From Lysobacter sp. (lineage in GTDB: Bacteria > Pseudomonadota > Gammaproteobacteria > Xanthomonadales > Xanthomonadaceae): DNA of 64,000 bases. The notes beneath the pieces are model-generated. The model searched no databases. It was not told the DNA's origin and saw only the letters and a program-made list of their open reading frames with translations. The first letter of the stretch is position 1. Each line of letters begins with the position of its first letter. Of the stretch, positions 1-10,170 are shown one piece after another. Both the position numbers and the translations under genes were made by a program. The DNA is taken from positions 1 to 64,000 of the forward strand of contig SSGH01000031.1 in NCBI GenBank assembly GCA_008015835.1, given 5' to 3'.

Positions 1-213
1 CGTAAATCTTTGATCTAAAAGGAAACACAAAAACCATCCTGTGGACTTGACAATCGGGAAGTCCACAGGGCCGGAGAAAGAGAGAGAGAATTTGGCGAAT
101 TTTTCGCCAAACCGGGCACCAAGGCGCAGGACTGAAGTCCACAGCCAAAACGCGAAAACCCCGCAATTTGCGGGGTTTTCGGAATACGGCAGAGAGGGTT
201 TGCCGTCATGTAT
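1..213. other. Intergenic stretch with short inverted repeats
   Basis: I see no convincing gene here. The ten-base motif AAGTCCACAG occurs at 59-68 and 135-144, and its reverse complement at 39-48. The 39-48 and 59-68 copies can form a 10-bp hairpin. The function is unknown. The terminator of the neighbouring tRNA is listed separately. Confidence 0.4.
154..180 (-). terminator. Rho-independent terminator of tRNA-Pro
   Basis: Near-perfect inverted repeat GAAAACCCCGC/GCGGGGTTTTC with an AT-rich loop. On the minus strand it lies 34 bases beyond the tRNA 3' end, and the stem itself supplies the U-run. Confidence 0.75.
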
Positions 214-290
214 TGGTCGGGGTAGCCGGATTCGAACCGACGACCACCAGTCCCCCAGACTGGTGCGCTACCAGGCTGCGCTATACCCCG
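214..290 (-). tRNA. tRNA-Pro (anticodon GGG)
   Basis: On the minus strand a full cloverleaf can be read. The acceptor stem starts CGGGGTA and pairs with TACCCCG, followed by discriminator A and an encoded CCA. The D-arm contains AGCGCAGCCTGGTAGCGC, the anticodon loop CTGGGGG sits in a CCAGT/ACTGG stem, and the T-loop contains GGTTCGAATCC. Anticodon GGG decodes CCC/CCU proline codons. A terminator follows directly. Confidence 0.97.
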
Positions 291-339
291 GGTAGGTCGG
301 GCATTGTACCCGCTCGGGTGCGGGCAGGGCCAGCGTCGG

Positions 340-696
340 TCAGCGCTTGAGCAGTTGCAGCACTTCTTCCAGTTCCATCCGCACTTGGCGGATGACTTGC
401 GAGGTCATGGCCGAGTCCTGCTTGGCGCCCTCGCCGTCCAGGCGCAGGCGCGCGCCGCCGATGGTGTAGCCCTGTTCGTAGAGCAGGCTGCGGATCTGGC
501 GGACCATCAGCACGTCGTGGCGCTGGTAGTAGCGACGGTTGCCGCGGCGCTTGACGGGTTTGAGGCTGGGGAATTCGGTTTCCCAGTAGCGCAACACGTG
601 CGGCTTCACGTCGCACAGTTCGCTGACCTCGCCGATGGTGAAGTAGCGCTTCGCCGGGATCGGCGGAAGCTCGCGATTGCTGCCGGGATCAAGCAT
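340..696 (-). CDS. MerR-family transcriptional regulator
   Basis: A 118-residue protein with an N-terminal MerR winged helix-turn-helix (about residues 17-85). The motif [20 protein letters not shown] is followed by the wing region ([14 protein letters not shown]), and the C-terminus is a short coiled helix. It has no cysteine-rich metal-binding tail, so it belongs to the short MerR group often found downstream of ihfA in gammaproteobacteria. Its ATG lies inside the end of ihfA (8-base overlap), so it is probably co-transcribed with pheST-ihfA. Its ligand and targets cannot be told from the sequence. Confidence 0.9.
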   Translation of the reverse strand: MLDPGSNRELPPIPAKRYFTIGEVSELCDVKPHVLRYWETEFPSLKPVKRRGNRRYYQRHDVLMVRQIRSLLYEQGYTIGGARLRLDGEGAKQDSAMTSQVIRQVRMELEEVLQLLKR

Positions 697-994
697 CGCC
701 GCCGGCTCCCGTGTAGGCCTCGACGCGTTCCTTCAGCTTTTGGCCGGGACGGAAGGTGACGACGGTGCGGGCGGAGATCGGAATCTCTTCGCCGGTTTTG
801 GGGTTGCGGCCGGGGCGCTGGTTTTTGCGGCGGAGGTCGAAATTGCCGAACCCGGACAGTTTGACCTGTCGGCCCTGCTCCAGGGCTTCGCGCAAGACAT
901 CGAAGAACGCGTCGACGAATTCCTTCGCCTCGCGCTTGTTCAGGCCGACATCGTCGAACAAGCGTTCGGCCATTTCTGCCTTGGTCAATGCCAT
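689..994 (-). CDS. ihfA: Integration host factor subunit alpha
   Basis: A 101-residue HU/IHF-family DNA-bending protein that forms a heterodimer with IhfB in the nucleoid. The start [13 protein letters not shown] is typical of IhfA. The beta-arm region contains [12 protein letters not shown] with the intercalating proline environment. I chose the ATG at 994 over an upstream in-frame TTG because GGGGGA lies five bases before the ATG and the family N-terminus begins there. It sits directly after pheT, as in E. coli, and overlaps the merR-type gene. Confidence 0.97.
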   Translation of the reverse strand: MALTKAEMAERLFDDVGLNKREAKEFVDAFFDVLREALEQGRQVKLSGFGNFDLRRKNQRPGRNPKTGEEIPISARTVVTFRPGQKLKERVEAYTGAGGDA

Positions 995-1049
995 CCGTTC
1001 CCCCAAACGTATCGAATCGACTCCGCGAACCTGTTTGACGTTGTCCCCA

Positions 1050-3434
1050 TCAAGACCGGATTTCGGCGCCGTGCTCCCCGCGTAGCGCCGCGACGACCGC
1101 GGCTACCGCTTGATCGACTTCGCGGTCGGTCAGAGTGCGCGATTCCTCTTGCAGAATCAAGCCCATAGCGAGGCTCTTGCATCCGGTTTCGACCCCCTTG
1201 CCCACGTACCGATCGAACAGGCGCAAATCCCGAAGCGACGGGCCTGCGGCGCGTTTGGCGGTGGCTTCCAGGGCGGCCCAGGAGACGCTCTCCGAGACGA
1301 CGAACGCGAGGTCTCGGCGGACGGACGGATAGCGGCTGAGGGCGGCGGCGCGGGGCAATTCGCGGCGCTGCAGCGGGGCGAGGTCGATTTCGAAGGCCAG
1401 CACCGAGGCGTCCAGGTCGAGGGCGCGCTGCAGACGCGGGTGCAGTTCGCCAATCCAGCCCAGTCTCGTCTCGTCGCGATACACGTCGGCCGAGCGGCCT
1501 GGGTGTCCCCAAAGCGCTTGCGACGGCCGGTAGTCGAGCGCAGCGCCCGCGGCGGCGGCGAGGCTGTCCAGGTCGCCCTTGATGTCGTGGAAATCGGCGG
1601 CGCGCGCGGCCGCGCCCCACTGCTCGCCCGCGGCATCGCCGCAGACGGCGGCGGCGAGCCGGCGGGTTTCCAGCGGCGCCTCGCCAGTAGCGGCGAACAC
1701 TTTGCCGATTTCGAACAATCTCAAACGGGTTTGCTGCCGCGCGGCGTTCCGCGCGACTGCCGAGACCAGCCCGGGCAGCAGCATCGTGCGCATGGTGCTG
1801 AGTTCGGCGCTCAGCGGGTTCGCCAGCGGCACCGCGCCGTCGGCGGCGTGCCAGGTCGCGAGCAGCGCGTCCTCGACGAAGGCGTAGTTGATCGCCTCCA
1901 GATAGTCGCGCGCGATCATGCGGCGGCGCAGATCGCCCTCGCCCAGGATCGATTCGGTCGGCGACACCACGCGCGCCGCGCCGGCGGGCAGCGTAGTCGG
2001 AATGGCGTCGTAGCCGTGGATGCGAGCGATCTCTTCGATCAGGTCTTCCTCGATCGCGAGATCGAAGCGACGCGTCGGCGCGGTCACGGTCCAGCCGTCG
2101 TCGGCGTTCGCCACGCCCAAGCCGAGCGCGCGCAAGATGCGTTCGACTTCGGCGTCGGCCACGCGCACGCCCAGCACGCGCGCGAGACGCTCGCGACGCA
2201 GCGCGATGGTCCGCGGCTTAGGCAGATCGTCTTCGCGCACCGCTTCAACCACCGGGCCGGGCACGCCGCCGGCGATGTCGAGAATGAGTTTGGTCGCGTA
2301 TTCGACCGCGATGCGCGGCAATTCCGGATCGACGCCGCGCTCGAAGCGGTGGCCGGCGTCGGTGTGCATGCCGAGTTTGCGGCTGCGGCCGATGATGGCC
2401 GAGGGAATCCAGTGCGCGGCTTCGAGGAACACGCTGCGGGTGGCGTCGGTGACGCGCGTGTCGTAGCCGCCCATGATGCCGCCGAGCGCGACCGCGCGCG
2501 CGGCGCGACCGCCGGTGCTGTCGGAGACGACGAGGAAATCCTCGTCGAGCGCGACCGTGCGGCCGTCGAGCAGTTTCGTTTCCTCGCCCGCGCGCGCATG
2601 ACGCACCACGACCGGCCCCTGCAGCGCGTCCTTGTCGAAGGCGTGCATCGGCTGGCCGAGTTCCAACATCACGTACTGGGTCACGTCGACCAGGAAGCTG
2701 ATCGGGCGTACGCCGCTGCGGCGCAGGCGTTCGGCCATCCACATCGGCGTCTTCGCGGTGGCGTCGACGCCGTCGATGACGCGGCCGACGAAGCGCGGCA
2801 CTTTCGCGCCGGCGTCCAGTTCGACTGCGAGCGCGGCGTCGCTGCCTGCGGGCACGGGTTGCGCGTTCAACGGCTCGACTGCGCTGCCGAGCGCGGCGGC
2901 CACGTCGAACGCGATGCCGCGCACGCCGAAGCAATCGGCGCGGTTGGGCGTGAGTTTCAGTTCGATCGCGGCATCGGGCAGGCCGAGATACTCGGCCAGC
3001 GCCGCGCCCACCGGCGCATCGGCCGGCAATTCCAACAAACCGGACGCGTCGGCATCGAGGCCGAGTTCTTTCGCCGAACACAGCATGCCGTTGGATTCGA
3101 CGCCGCGGAGTTTCGCGGCTTTGATCGTGAGCGTGCCGACAGTGGTGCCGATGGTCGCGAGCGGCGCGCGCAAACCGGGACGCGCATTCGGCGCGCCGCA
3201 TACGATCTGCAGCATGCCGCGCTCGCCGGCATCGACCTGGCACACCTGCAGGCGATCGGCTTCGGGATGCTTCGCGCATTCGACGATGCGCGCGACGACC
3301 ACGCCGTCGAGCGACGCGCCGAGCGCGGTCATCTCTTCGACTTCTAGGCCGATGGCCGTCAACGTCGCCGCGAGCGTGTCGCGCGAGGCGTCGGTCTTCA
3401 CATGCTGACGCAGCCAGTTTTCGGAGAATTTCAT
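1050..3434 (-). CDS. pheT: Phenylalanine--tRNA ligase beta subunit
   Basis: 794 residues, the normal bacterial PheT length. It pairs with PheS to form the (alpha-beta)2 enzyme that charges tRNA-Phe in the cytoplasm. The start [12 protein letters not shown] is characteristic. In order follow the EMAP-II-like tRNA-binding domain (about 39-150), the B3/B4 editing domain (about 215-375), B5 (about 400-475), and the C-terminal FDX-ACB anticodon-binding domain (about 700-794, containing [15 protein letters not shown]). It lies 140 bp downstream of pheS; the gap contains a pair of inverted REP-like palindromes instead of a promoter I can recognise. Confidence 0.98.
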   Translation of the reverse strand: MKFSENWLRQHVKTDASRDTLAATLTAIGLEVEEMTALGASLDGVVVARIVECAKHPEADRLQVCQVDAGERGMLQIVCGAPNARPGLRAPLATIGTTVGTLTIKAAKLRGVESNGMLCSAKELGLDADASGLLELPADAPVGAALAEYLGLPDAAIELKLTPNRADCFGVRGIAFDVAAALGSAVEPLNAQPVPAGSDAALAVELDAGAKVPRFVGRVIDGVDATAKTPMWMAERLRRSGVRPISFLVDVTQYVMLELGQPMHAFDKDALQGPVVVRHARAGEETKLLDGRTVALDEDFLVVSDSTGGRAARAVALGGIMGGYDTRVTDATRSVFLEAAHWIPSAIIGRSRKLGMHTDAGHRFERGVDPELPRIAVEYATKLILDIAGGVPGPVVEAVREDDLPKPRTIALRRERLARVLGVRVADAEVERILRALGLGVANADDGWTVTAPTRRFDLAIEEDLIEEIARIHGYDAIPTTLPAGAARVVSPTESILGEGDLRRRMIARDYLEAINYAFVEDALLATWHAADGAVPLANPLSAELSTMRTMLLPGLVSAVARNAARQQTRLRLFEIGKVFAATGEAPLETRRLAAAVCGDAAGEQWGAAARAADFHDIKGDLDSLAAAAGAALDYRPSQALWGHPGRSADVYRDETRLGWIGELHPRLQRALDLDASVLAFEIDLAPLQRRELPRAAALSRYPSVRRDLAFVVSESVSWAALEATAKRAAGPSLRDLRLFDRYVGKGVETGCKSLAMGLILQEESRTLTDREVDQAVAAVVAALRGEHGAEIRS

Positions 3435-3456
3435 GCGTTGAAACCCTTGTTTCGCC

Positions 3457-4597
<1,141 letters not shown>

Positions 4598-4696
4598 TTA
4601 TCGGTGTCGTCTCGCGAACGCGACCGCACGGGTCGCGTCGTCGCGCGGCGTCGCATCGAACGCGCGCGCCGCGGCGTCTGAAAGTGAGGATGCCCG

Positions 4697-4732
4697 AAAA
4701 ACGAATGGGGAAGGACTCGCGCCCTTCCCCAT
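4697..4732 (-). terminator. Terminator or attenuator between rplT and pheS
   Basis: On the minus strand, ATGGGGAAGG and CCTTCCCCAT form a 10-bp stem with an 8-base loop, followed after TCG by TTTTT. It lies after the rplT stop and about 110 bp before pheS. It could end the ribosomal-protein transcript or partially attenuate pheST. No Phe-codon-rich leader was seen near it. Confidence 0.7.
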
Positions 4733-4764
4733 GCGTACAGCGCGGGCGACGGAACGCGGCGCGA

Positions 4765-5403
4765 TTAAGCGGCGCGACCGCCCTGCAACTCGTCCTGCAG
4801 CGCCTTCAGCGCGTCCATCTTGCCTTCGGCGGCGAGCTTGGCCTGCTGCGGCCACGTCGCCGGGTCGTGCGAGGCGAACTTGCTGCCGGCGGCGTCGAGG
4901 ATTTCGCGCAGCTTGGCGACGTCGGTGGCCGCGAGCTTGGCGAAGGTCGAGATACCGGCGGCGATAAACAGCTCGGCGATCTTCGGGCCGATGCCTTCGA
5001 TGATCTTCAGGTCGTCCGGCTTCCCGGCGGCCTTGTTCGCACCGGCGGCGCCGAGCGCATTGCCGGCCGCGGCGACCAGGGCGTCGAAACCCTTGGCATC
5101 GTGCACGGCGATGTCGGCCAGCACTTTGCGGTCCAGGGTGATACCGGCTTTCAGCAGACCGTTGATGAAACGGCTGTAGCTCATGCCGCGCGCGCGGGTG
5201 GCGGCGTTGATGCGCGCGATCCACAGCGAACGGAAATTGCGCTTCTTCTGCTTGCGGCCGATGTAGGCGTACTGCAGGGCCTTGGTGACGGCCTGCTTGG
5301 CGACGCGGAAGACTTTGCGGCGGGCGTTGTAATAACCCTTCGCGGCTTTGATGATTTTCTTATGACGACGGCGGGCCGTCACACCACGTTTGACTCGTGC
5401 CAT
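4765..5403 (-). CDS. rplT: 50S ribosomal protein L20 with a C-terminal helix-hairpin-helix extension
   Basis: Residues 1-118 are an ordinary L20 ([19 protein letters not shown], then [17 protein letters not shown]), which binds 23S rRNA and is needed for early 50S assembly. The protein continues to 212 residues; typical L20 ends near 119. After an Ala/Gly-rich linker comes [17 protein letters not shown], a helix-hairpin-helix signature, then [19 protein letters not shown] and a tail. The ORF is open across the junction, so this is a real fusion on the sequence given. Known L20 represses its own operon. Whether the tail binds rRNA, DNA or nothing is unknown. Confidence 0.95.
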   Translation of the reverse strand: MARVKRGVTARRRHKKIIKAAKGYYNARRKVFRVAKQAVTKALQYAYIGRKQKKRNFRSLWIARINAATRARGMSYSRFINGLLKAGITLDRKVLADIAVHDAKGFDALVAAAGNALGAAGANKAAGKPDDLKIIEGIGPKIAELFIAAGISTFAKLAATDVAKLREILDAAGSKFASHDPATWPQQAKLAAEGKMDALKALQDELQGGRAA

Positions 5404-5416
5404 TGTTCAGCCCTCC

Positions 5417-5614
5417 TCAGAGATACGGCAGCATGCGGTCCAGACGGCCGGCATCCTCGGCGCGAACATGGTTCGTCTGCCGCAGGTTGCGCTTCCGCTT
5501 GGTCGCTTTCTTGGTGAGGATGTGGCTCTTGTTGGCGTGGCCGCACTTGTACTTGCCGGAAGCGGTCTTCCGGAAGCGCTTGGCCGCCGCCCGATTGGTC
5601 TTGATCTTGGGCAT
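5417..5614 (-). CDS. rpmI: 50S ribosomal protein L35
   Basis: 65 residues, very basic, starting [20 protein letters not shown] as in the family. It ends 13 bp before rplT, the conserved rpmI-rplT pairing. A longer upstream in-frame start was discarded because family homology begins exactly at this ATG. infC, normally directly upstream, is instead 4.6 kb away, so rpmI probably relies on the promoter at 5789-5818. Confidence 0.97.
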   Translation of the reverse strand: MPKIKTNRAAAKRFRKTASGKYKCGHANKSHILTKKATKRKRNLRQTNHVRAEDAGRLDRMLPYL

Positions 5615-5766
5615 TGGTAGAGGTCCTGGGGTCTGTTCGAGTACTGGCCGAGGCGGTGGCGACGCCACACTTTCCGTCCTGCCTTGCCGGTTTAAGCCAT
5701 TGATCCGAATGGAGAATTCGTGAGCTTTGGCGGGTCCGTCGCGCTGCCCGCGAAACGCCGGACAAC

Positions 5767-5818
5767 GGCCCAGCGAACTGGGCCGCGCATTATGCCCGCG
5801 CCAGGTTTTCTTTGCAAA
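5767..5818 (-). promoter_or_regulatory. Candidate sigma-70 promoter and leader hairpin for rpmI-rplT
   Basis: On the minus strand, TTTGCA (5813-5818) is followed after 18 bases by CATAAT (5789-5794), a good -35/-10 pair. Just downstream, GGCCCAG-TTCG-CTGGGCC (5767-5784) forms a 7-bp hairpin near the expected 5' end. About 165 bases of leader separate it from rpmI. The rest of 5615-5921 shows nothing else I recognise. A native leader could serve L20 autoregulation, but I could not identify an L20 binding fold. Confidence 0.55.
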
Positions 5819-5921
5819 TCATCGATTTGGCGCAGACTCCGCGCCCGAGCCAGAGACCGCGCATCACTGTCGGAGCGATGCGCGAAGCGGCTGGCGGCGA
5901 ATCGAAAGCCGCGGCCGCGAC

Positions 5922-7187
5922 TCAGCGTGCGGCGGCGCGGCCGGGGTTCGTCAATTCGGGGTTAGCGAGTTCGGGATTCGGCGTTTCCTTCGCCTGCCCC
6001 GCGCCGGAGGTCGCCTGCTGCGCGTGCAGCGCCAGCGCCTGACGGCTGGACTCGACCAGCGGCGTTCTCGACGCGACATCCGTATCGACGTGCGCGACCC
6101 GCTGGGTTTCGTGAGTCAGGCCCTGAATCGCGAACGCGCGGCCTTGGTCGCCGAACGCGACCCGGTCGATCGAGATGCCCGCCCGATGCGATTCCAGCGC
6201 CAACGCGCCGGCCACGTTTTGGGTCTGGGCGTCGAACGATTTACCGCGCTCCCGCTCCGCCGCTTGGACGTGCTGCAGCGAGCGTTCGTACTGCGGGTTG
6301 AACGGGTGATCGCGATCGGACATCAGCGTTTTGTCGGTGACCTTGCTCTGCCCCGAGGCTTTTTCCATCGCCTCGATCACCGAATCGATGTAATGCAGTT
6401 CGACCGCGTGCTTGGCGACTTTCACCGGATTGAATTTCTGCCAGAAGTTCAGCGGATCCGGATCGGGCAATTCGATCTTATGGCCGAGCGCATCGGGCAT
6501 CAGCCCGCGCATGACCGGCGTGTGTTCCTGCAATTCGGTCAAGATTTCGTTCTTCACCGCATAGCGACGGATCAAGCCGTTTTCGGCTTCGCGCGCGGCG
6601 GCGTCCGGGTCCAGACCGATCCGCTCCATCGTTTTGTCGTGGACGCCCGCGGCGTTGAACGTGACCGCCGGGGTGTCGGTGGCGACCGACGCGGCCGCGG
6701 CCAGGCCGCCGCCGAGCGACTGCCCGGTGATCACGAATTCGTCGCCGAACGCGACTTTGGCTTGGCGCGCGAGCGCCATCGCTTGGTTGTACTGCGCGGT
6801 CTCGAAACCCAGGCCCTGCGCGAAGTTGGTCTTCCAATCTTTACCTTCGTCGGTGCCGCTGAAGGCCAGCACGTAATGGCCGTCGCCGTCGCCGTAGATG
6901 CGCGCTTTGAAGCCGCTCTTGGGGTCGTCCAGGCTCTTCGGGTCGATGCCGAAGCCGCGCAACTGCGCGTCCGGCACCCGCGACCAACCGTCGACCGATT
7001 TCCCGGTCTCGCGACCGAAGGTCTCGTCGTACAGATCGTCCATGATCTTCGCGAGCGTCAGATCGATCGGTTTACCCGACGTGCCGGACACCCGCTCCGC
7101 GAACGAGGGCTCCGGCGCGGCGGCGCTGGCCGCATGCGCGCCGGTCGCGGCATCCAGGGGGGACGAATTCGCCTGATCCTGCGTCAT
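5922..7187 (-). CDS. Putative X-T4SS lipase effector (lipase fold plus XVIPCD)
   Basis: 421 residues. Residues about 28-270 are a class 3-lipase-like alpha/beta hydrolase with nucleophile elbow GQSLGG (Ser157), FSGTDEGKDWKTN upstream, and a conserved His265 as the likely catalytic histidine. Residues about 290-385 match the XVIPCD secretion signal of Xanthomonadales killing effectors: DHPF at the start, GISIDRVAFGDQGRAFAIQG, then VAHVDTD and TPLVESSRQ, with a Gln-rich tail. There is no signal peptide. In this family, XVIPCD binds VirD4 and the lipase acts on target-cell envelope phospholipids. It is paralogous to the next gene upstream. GGGAGC lies six bases before the ATG. Confidence 0.85.
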   Translation of the reverse strand: MTQDQANSSPLDAATGAHAASAAAPEPSFAERVSGTSGKPIDLTLAKIMDDLYDETFGRETGKSVDGWSRVPDAQLRGFGIDPKSLDDPKSGFKARIYGDGDGHYVLAFSGTDEGKDWKTNFAQGLGFETAQYNQAMALARQAKVAFGDEFVITGQSLGGGLAAAASVATDTPAVTFNAAGVHDKTMERIGLDPDAAAREAENGLIRRYAVKNEILTELQEHTPVMRGLMPDALGHKIELPDPDPLNFWQKFNPVKVAKHAVELHYIDSVIEAMEKASGQSKVTDKTLMSDRDHPFNPQYERSLQHVQAAERERGKSFDAQTQNVAGALALESHRAGISIDRVAFGDQGRAFAIQGLTHETQRVAHVDTDVASRTPLVESSRQALALHAQQATSGAGQAKETPNPELANPELTNPGRAAAR

Positions 7188-7244
7188 ACCGCGCTCCCGA
7201 ACACGAAGTGGATGGAGATGTCGCGACCTCGAACCGCGGCCGGA

Positions 7245-8528
7245 TCAGCGCGCGCCGCGCGCGACCGCGAGCCCGCCGATGTCCGGATTCGCCTGCTCGG
7301 GCGCCGGCGCCTGCTGCGCGCGGTTCTGGCCGTCGTTGGCGGCGACCGGCGCGGCGTTGACCAACGCCGCCGATTCGCGGCTGATCTCGGTGAACGATTT
7401 GTCCTTGCTCTCGCCGATGTTCACCTGGCTGTAGGACTTGGTGTCGCCTTCGGGCACCGCGAACACGCGCTGCTGGTCCTTGCCCAGTTCGAAGCGCGCC
7501 GGAACGACACCGTCGCGCTGCGCCTGCAGGGTGAGATCGGCGGTGACCGTGCGCGACTGATCGGCGGTCAAGCCGATCGACTGCAGTTTCGGTCCGAGTT
7601 CGGTATTGGCGCGCTCGAAGTTCGTGTTCGCCGGATGCGCGGTGTCGGCCATCGTCGGCGCGGTCTGCGCCGGCGTTTGTTGCGTGAGCAGATTGCCGTG
7701 CTTCATTTGCCAGGACTCGAGCACCGTGTCCATCGAATGCAGATCGACGCGATGCGGCACGCGTTCGAACGGATTGATCTTGTGCAGACCTTTCAGCGGC
7801 TCCGGATCGGGCAACGGCATGTCGCGGCCGATGGCGTCGGGCATCACCCAGCGCGTGGCGAGGTTCTTTTCCTGCAGATGGGTGAGGATTTCGCCCTTCA
7901 CCTGATAGTTGCGGATCTGGCCGTTTTCGACGTGTTCTTTCACCGCGTCCGGTTCGAAACCGAGGCGCTTGAGCGTCTTGTCGCTCAGGCCGGCGGCGTT
8001 GAAGGTCATGCCGGGGGTGTCGGTGGCGGCCATCGCCGTGGCGGCCAAACCGCCGCCGAGCGAATGCCCGACGAAGGCCACGTTGTCGCCGAACGCGACC
8101 TTGGCCTGCCGGCCGAGCTCGGTGGCGAGGTTGTACTGGGTGGTGTCGAAGCCGAGGCCCTGGCCGAGATTGGTTTTCCAATCCTTGGCCTGATCGGTGC
8201 CGCGATACGAGACGACGTAACGGCCGTCGTTGTCGGTGTAGACCGCGGCGTCGTAGCCGCTCTTCTTATCGTGCATCAGCTTGGGATCGATGCCGACCTG
8301 GCGCAGTTGATCCGGGCTCAACGCGGTCCAGCCGTCGATCGGCGGGCGGCTCTGCTCGTGGGATTTGTAGACGTCCTGCGCCAGCTTCGCCATCGTGAAG
8401 TCGATCGGCTTGGCTTCGGTACCGCGCACTTCGTCGGCGAACGACGTGCGGTTGTAGGTTCTGCCGTTCAGCGGATCGACGAATTCCTTGGGTTGCGATT
8501 CGCCGTTGGTTTGAGATCCCGTTGCCAT
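7245..8528 (-). CDS. Putative X-T4SS lipase effector, paralogue
   Basis: 427 residues, clearly homologous over its length to the protein encoded just downstream: KPIDFTMAKLAQDVY matches KPIDLTLAKIMDDLY, and both contain QAKVAFGD. The lipase core has GHSLGGG (Ser156) and His264. The C-terminal part (about 293-410) is an XVIPCD-like region (TAHPANTNFE, then VPARFELGKDQQRVFAV) followed by a Gln/Ala-rich tail. The XVIPCD is more diverged than in the paralogue. The pair looks like an old tandem duplication, 57 bp apart and co-directional, downstream of the ankyrin protein. GGGAGG lies eight bases before the ATG. Confidence 0.82.
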   Translation of the reverse strand: MATGSQTNGESQPKEFVDPLNGRTYNRTSFADEVRGTEAKPIDFTMAKLAQDVYKSHEQSRPPIDGWTALSPDQLRQVGIDPKLMHDKKSGYDAAVYTDNDGRYVVSYRGTDQAKDWKTNLGQGLGFDTTQYNLATELGRQAKVAFGDNVAFVGHSLGGGLAATAMAATDTPGMTFNAAGLSDKTLKRLGFEPDAVKEHVENGQIRNYQVKGEILTHLQEKNLATRWVMPDAIGRDMPLPDPEPLKGLHKINPFERVPHRVDLHSMDTVLESWQMKHGNLLTQQTPAQTAPTMADTAHPANTNFERANTELGPKLQSIGLTADQSRTVTADLTLQAQRDGVVPARFELGKDQQRVFAVPEGDTKSYSQVNIGESKDKSFTEISRESAALVNAAPVAANDGQNRAQQAPAPEQANPDIGGLAVARGAR

Positions 8529-8644
8529 CCTGATGCCTCCCGGTGTGGAACGACGCGGACGGATCGGTCGCGCGCCGTATCGAAAATCGTTGAAGGAATT
8601 GCGTCTGAACCCGGCGCGTCGTCACCCGACGCGGCCACCTCGCG

Positions 8645-9418
8645 TCAGCGGGGCGCTTCCGGCGCGATGCCGTGCTCGGTCAACCACGCCTGCACCGCTT
8701 CGCGGTCCTTGCGGGTTTCCGCGTTGAGCAGATCGGCGCGGGTCATGAACAGATAGCGCTGGAACGTGGCGCCCTGCAGATTCTTGGCCATCGGGTCGGC
8801 GCCGGCCTGCAGCAAATCCAGCGCGCGCGCCGGTTCGTTGATTTGACCGGCCACGTGCAGCGGCGTGTTGCCCATGCGGTCGGCGCGGTTGGGGTCGGCC
8901 CCGGCGGCCAACAGCGCGCGGAACTGCTCCGCTCGTTCGCCCATCATCGCCGCGCGCAGCGGCGTCGCGCCGGTCTCGCCGTGCGGGGCGTTCGGATCGG
9001 CGCCCTTCGCCAGCAGAATTTTCAGATAGCTCTCGTCGTTGGCCATCGCCGCCAGATGCACCACGGTGTCGCCGTCGAGCCCGGGCTGGTTCGGGTTCGC
9101 GCCGGCCTCCAGCAACGCTTCCAAACCGTCGGCGCTTTTGTTGAACAACGCCCACTGCAGCAGGGTCACGCCGTCGTCGCCGGTCGCGGACAGATCGACG
9201 CTCGGCGCACGCTCGGCGATTTCGCGGCGATCACCGCGCGCGGCGGCGTCTGCGAGCCGAGCGACGCCCGGATCCGGAAAGATACGATTCACATCCACCA
9301 CTTCTTCTGCTGCAGCCGACATCGTCTTTCTCTCCTTTGCGCGAACGGTTCCCGCGTGGGTCGCGTTCATCATAAACGATATGGCGATGCAACAAGCCAG
9401 AGCGACCGGCCTGCGCAT
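8645..9418 (-). CDS. Ankyrin-repeat protein, candidate immunity protein for the lipase effectors
   Basis: 257 residues with four or five ankyrin repeats from about residue 65 (for example GVTLLQWALFNKSADGLEAL and GNTPLHVAGQ). The N-terminus is a signal peptide ending near NATHA|G, which would place the protein in the periplasm. It is the first gene of the ankyrin-lipase-lipase set and ends 116 bp before the first lipase. Ankyrin-type immunity proteins for lipase effectors are known in other secretion systems, so an immunity role is an inference from context. A second strong RBS (AGGAGA, 9331-9336) precedes an internal ATG at 9322 that would give a cytoplasmic form without the signal peptide. 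Confidence 0.8.
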   Translation of the reverse strand: MRRPVALACCIAISFMMNATHAGTVRAKERKTMSAAAEEVVDVNRIFPDPGVARLADAAARGDRREIAERAPSVDLSATGDDGVTLLQWALFNKSADGLEALLEAGANPNQPGLDGDTVVHLAAMANDESYLKILLAKGADPNAPHGETGATPLRAAMMGERAEQFRALLAAGADPNRADRMGNTPLHVAGQINEPARALDLLQAGADPMAKNLQGATFQRYLFMTRADLLNAETRKDREAVQAWLTEHGIAPEAPR

Positions 9419-10147
9419 GAGGGCTCCCTGGGCCGTCCGGCCCGGCTCCGCCGGGATTGGCGCCCCTCGATGCTACACCGGGGCTGCGGCGGCGGTGCGA
9501 CGTTGGGGGCGGCGCTCTCGGCACGACTGAGGAGCATCGAGGCCCACCGATCGCGATGGCGTCGAAGGCCCCTCATCCGGCCTGCGGCCACCTTCTCCCC
9601 GCCATGCGGGGAGAAGGAGATGCGTGGAGTTCGATGCTGATGGGCAGCGTCATGGGCGCCGATCGTCGTGGCGACTCGGCCCCTCATACGGCCTGCGGCC
9701 ACCTTCTCCCCGCCATGCGGGGACAAGGAAGAGCACGCGCTTTGAGCCCTCTGTGCCGCATCGCCTCAGCGATGGCCTAGGTCACGGCCTCGGGCATCGG
9801 TTCGAGCATGGCCGCGTCCATGGGTTTGGTACCGAGCGATGGACATGCAGAACATCCAGACAAAGCGCGCCGGAGCCGCTCCCACATCTCCGCGCGGCGG
9901 GGAAAGAACCTCTGTGCTGAATCGATGCGACAGCGCGCCGGAGCCGCTCTCGCTTCCCATCGCAGCGCGGGAAACCACTGTGGCGAGTGGCTGCAGCAGC
10001 GCGCTGGAGCCGCTCTGCCTTCTCCCCGCCCAGCGGGGAGAAGGTGTCCGAAGGCCGGATGAGGGGCGAGCCTCGCGCGATAGCGCAATGACGCGCCCAC
10101 CGCACGCCCGCTTTTTCGTGGCTCGATTCGAGGTCCACGCGAAACGA
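9419..10147. repeat. Gene-free region with two families of REP-like repeats
   Basis: No credible gene was found. Family 1, a CCCCTCAT(C/A)CGGCC...CCTTCTCCCCGC...GCGGGG element with an internal palindrome, occurs at 9569-9617, 9680-9728 and in inverted orientation at 10019-10068. Family 2, GCGCGC(C/T)GGAGCCGCTC, occurs as direct copies at 9865-9881, 9933-9949 and 9999-10015, 66-68 bp apart. Such repeats are typical of intergenic DNA in Xanthomonadaceae. The region lies between infC and the effector cassette. Confidence 0.8.
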
Positions 10148-10170
10148 AAGGGCGCCATACGGCGCCCCTT
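10148..10170 (-). terminator. Terminator after infC
   Basis: On the minus strand, GGGCGCC-GTAT-GGCGCCC forms a 7-bp stem followed by TTTCGTTT. It lies about 60 bp after the infC stop, so the thrS-infC transcript probably ends here instead of running into rpmI. Confidence 0.65.

Noticed and set aside
5727-8756. A 1,009-codon plus-strand open frame opposite the two lipase genes.
   Set aside because: It lies antisense to two genes with clear domains and shows only Arg/Val/Gly-rich sequence typical of shadow frames in GC-rich DNA.
9865-10015. Evenly spaced direct repeats that could suggest a CRISPR array.
   Set aside because: Only three copies of about 17 bp, imperfect, no cas genes, and the spacers share sequence with other repeats.
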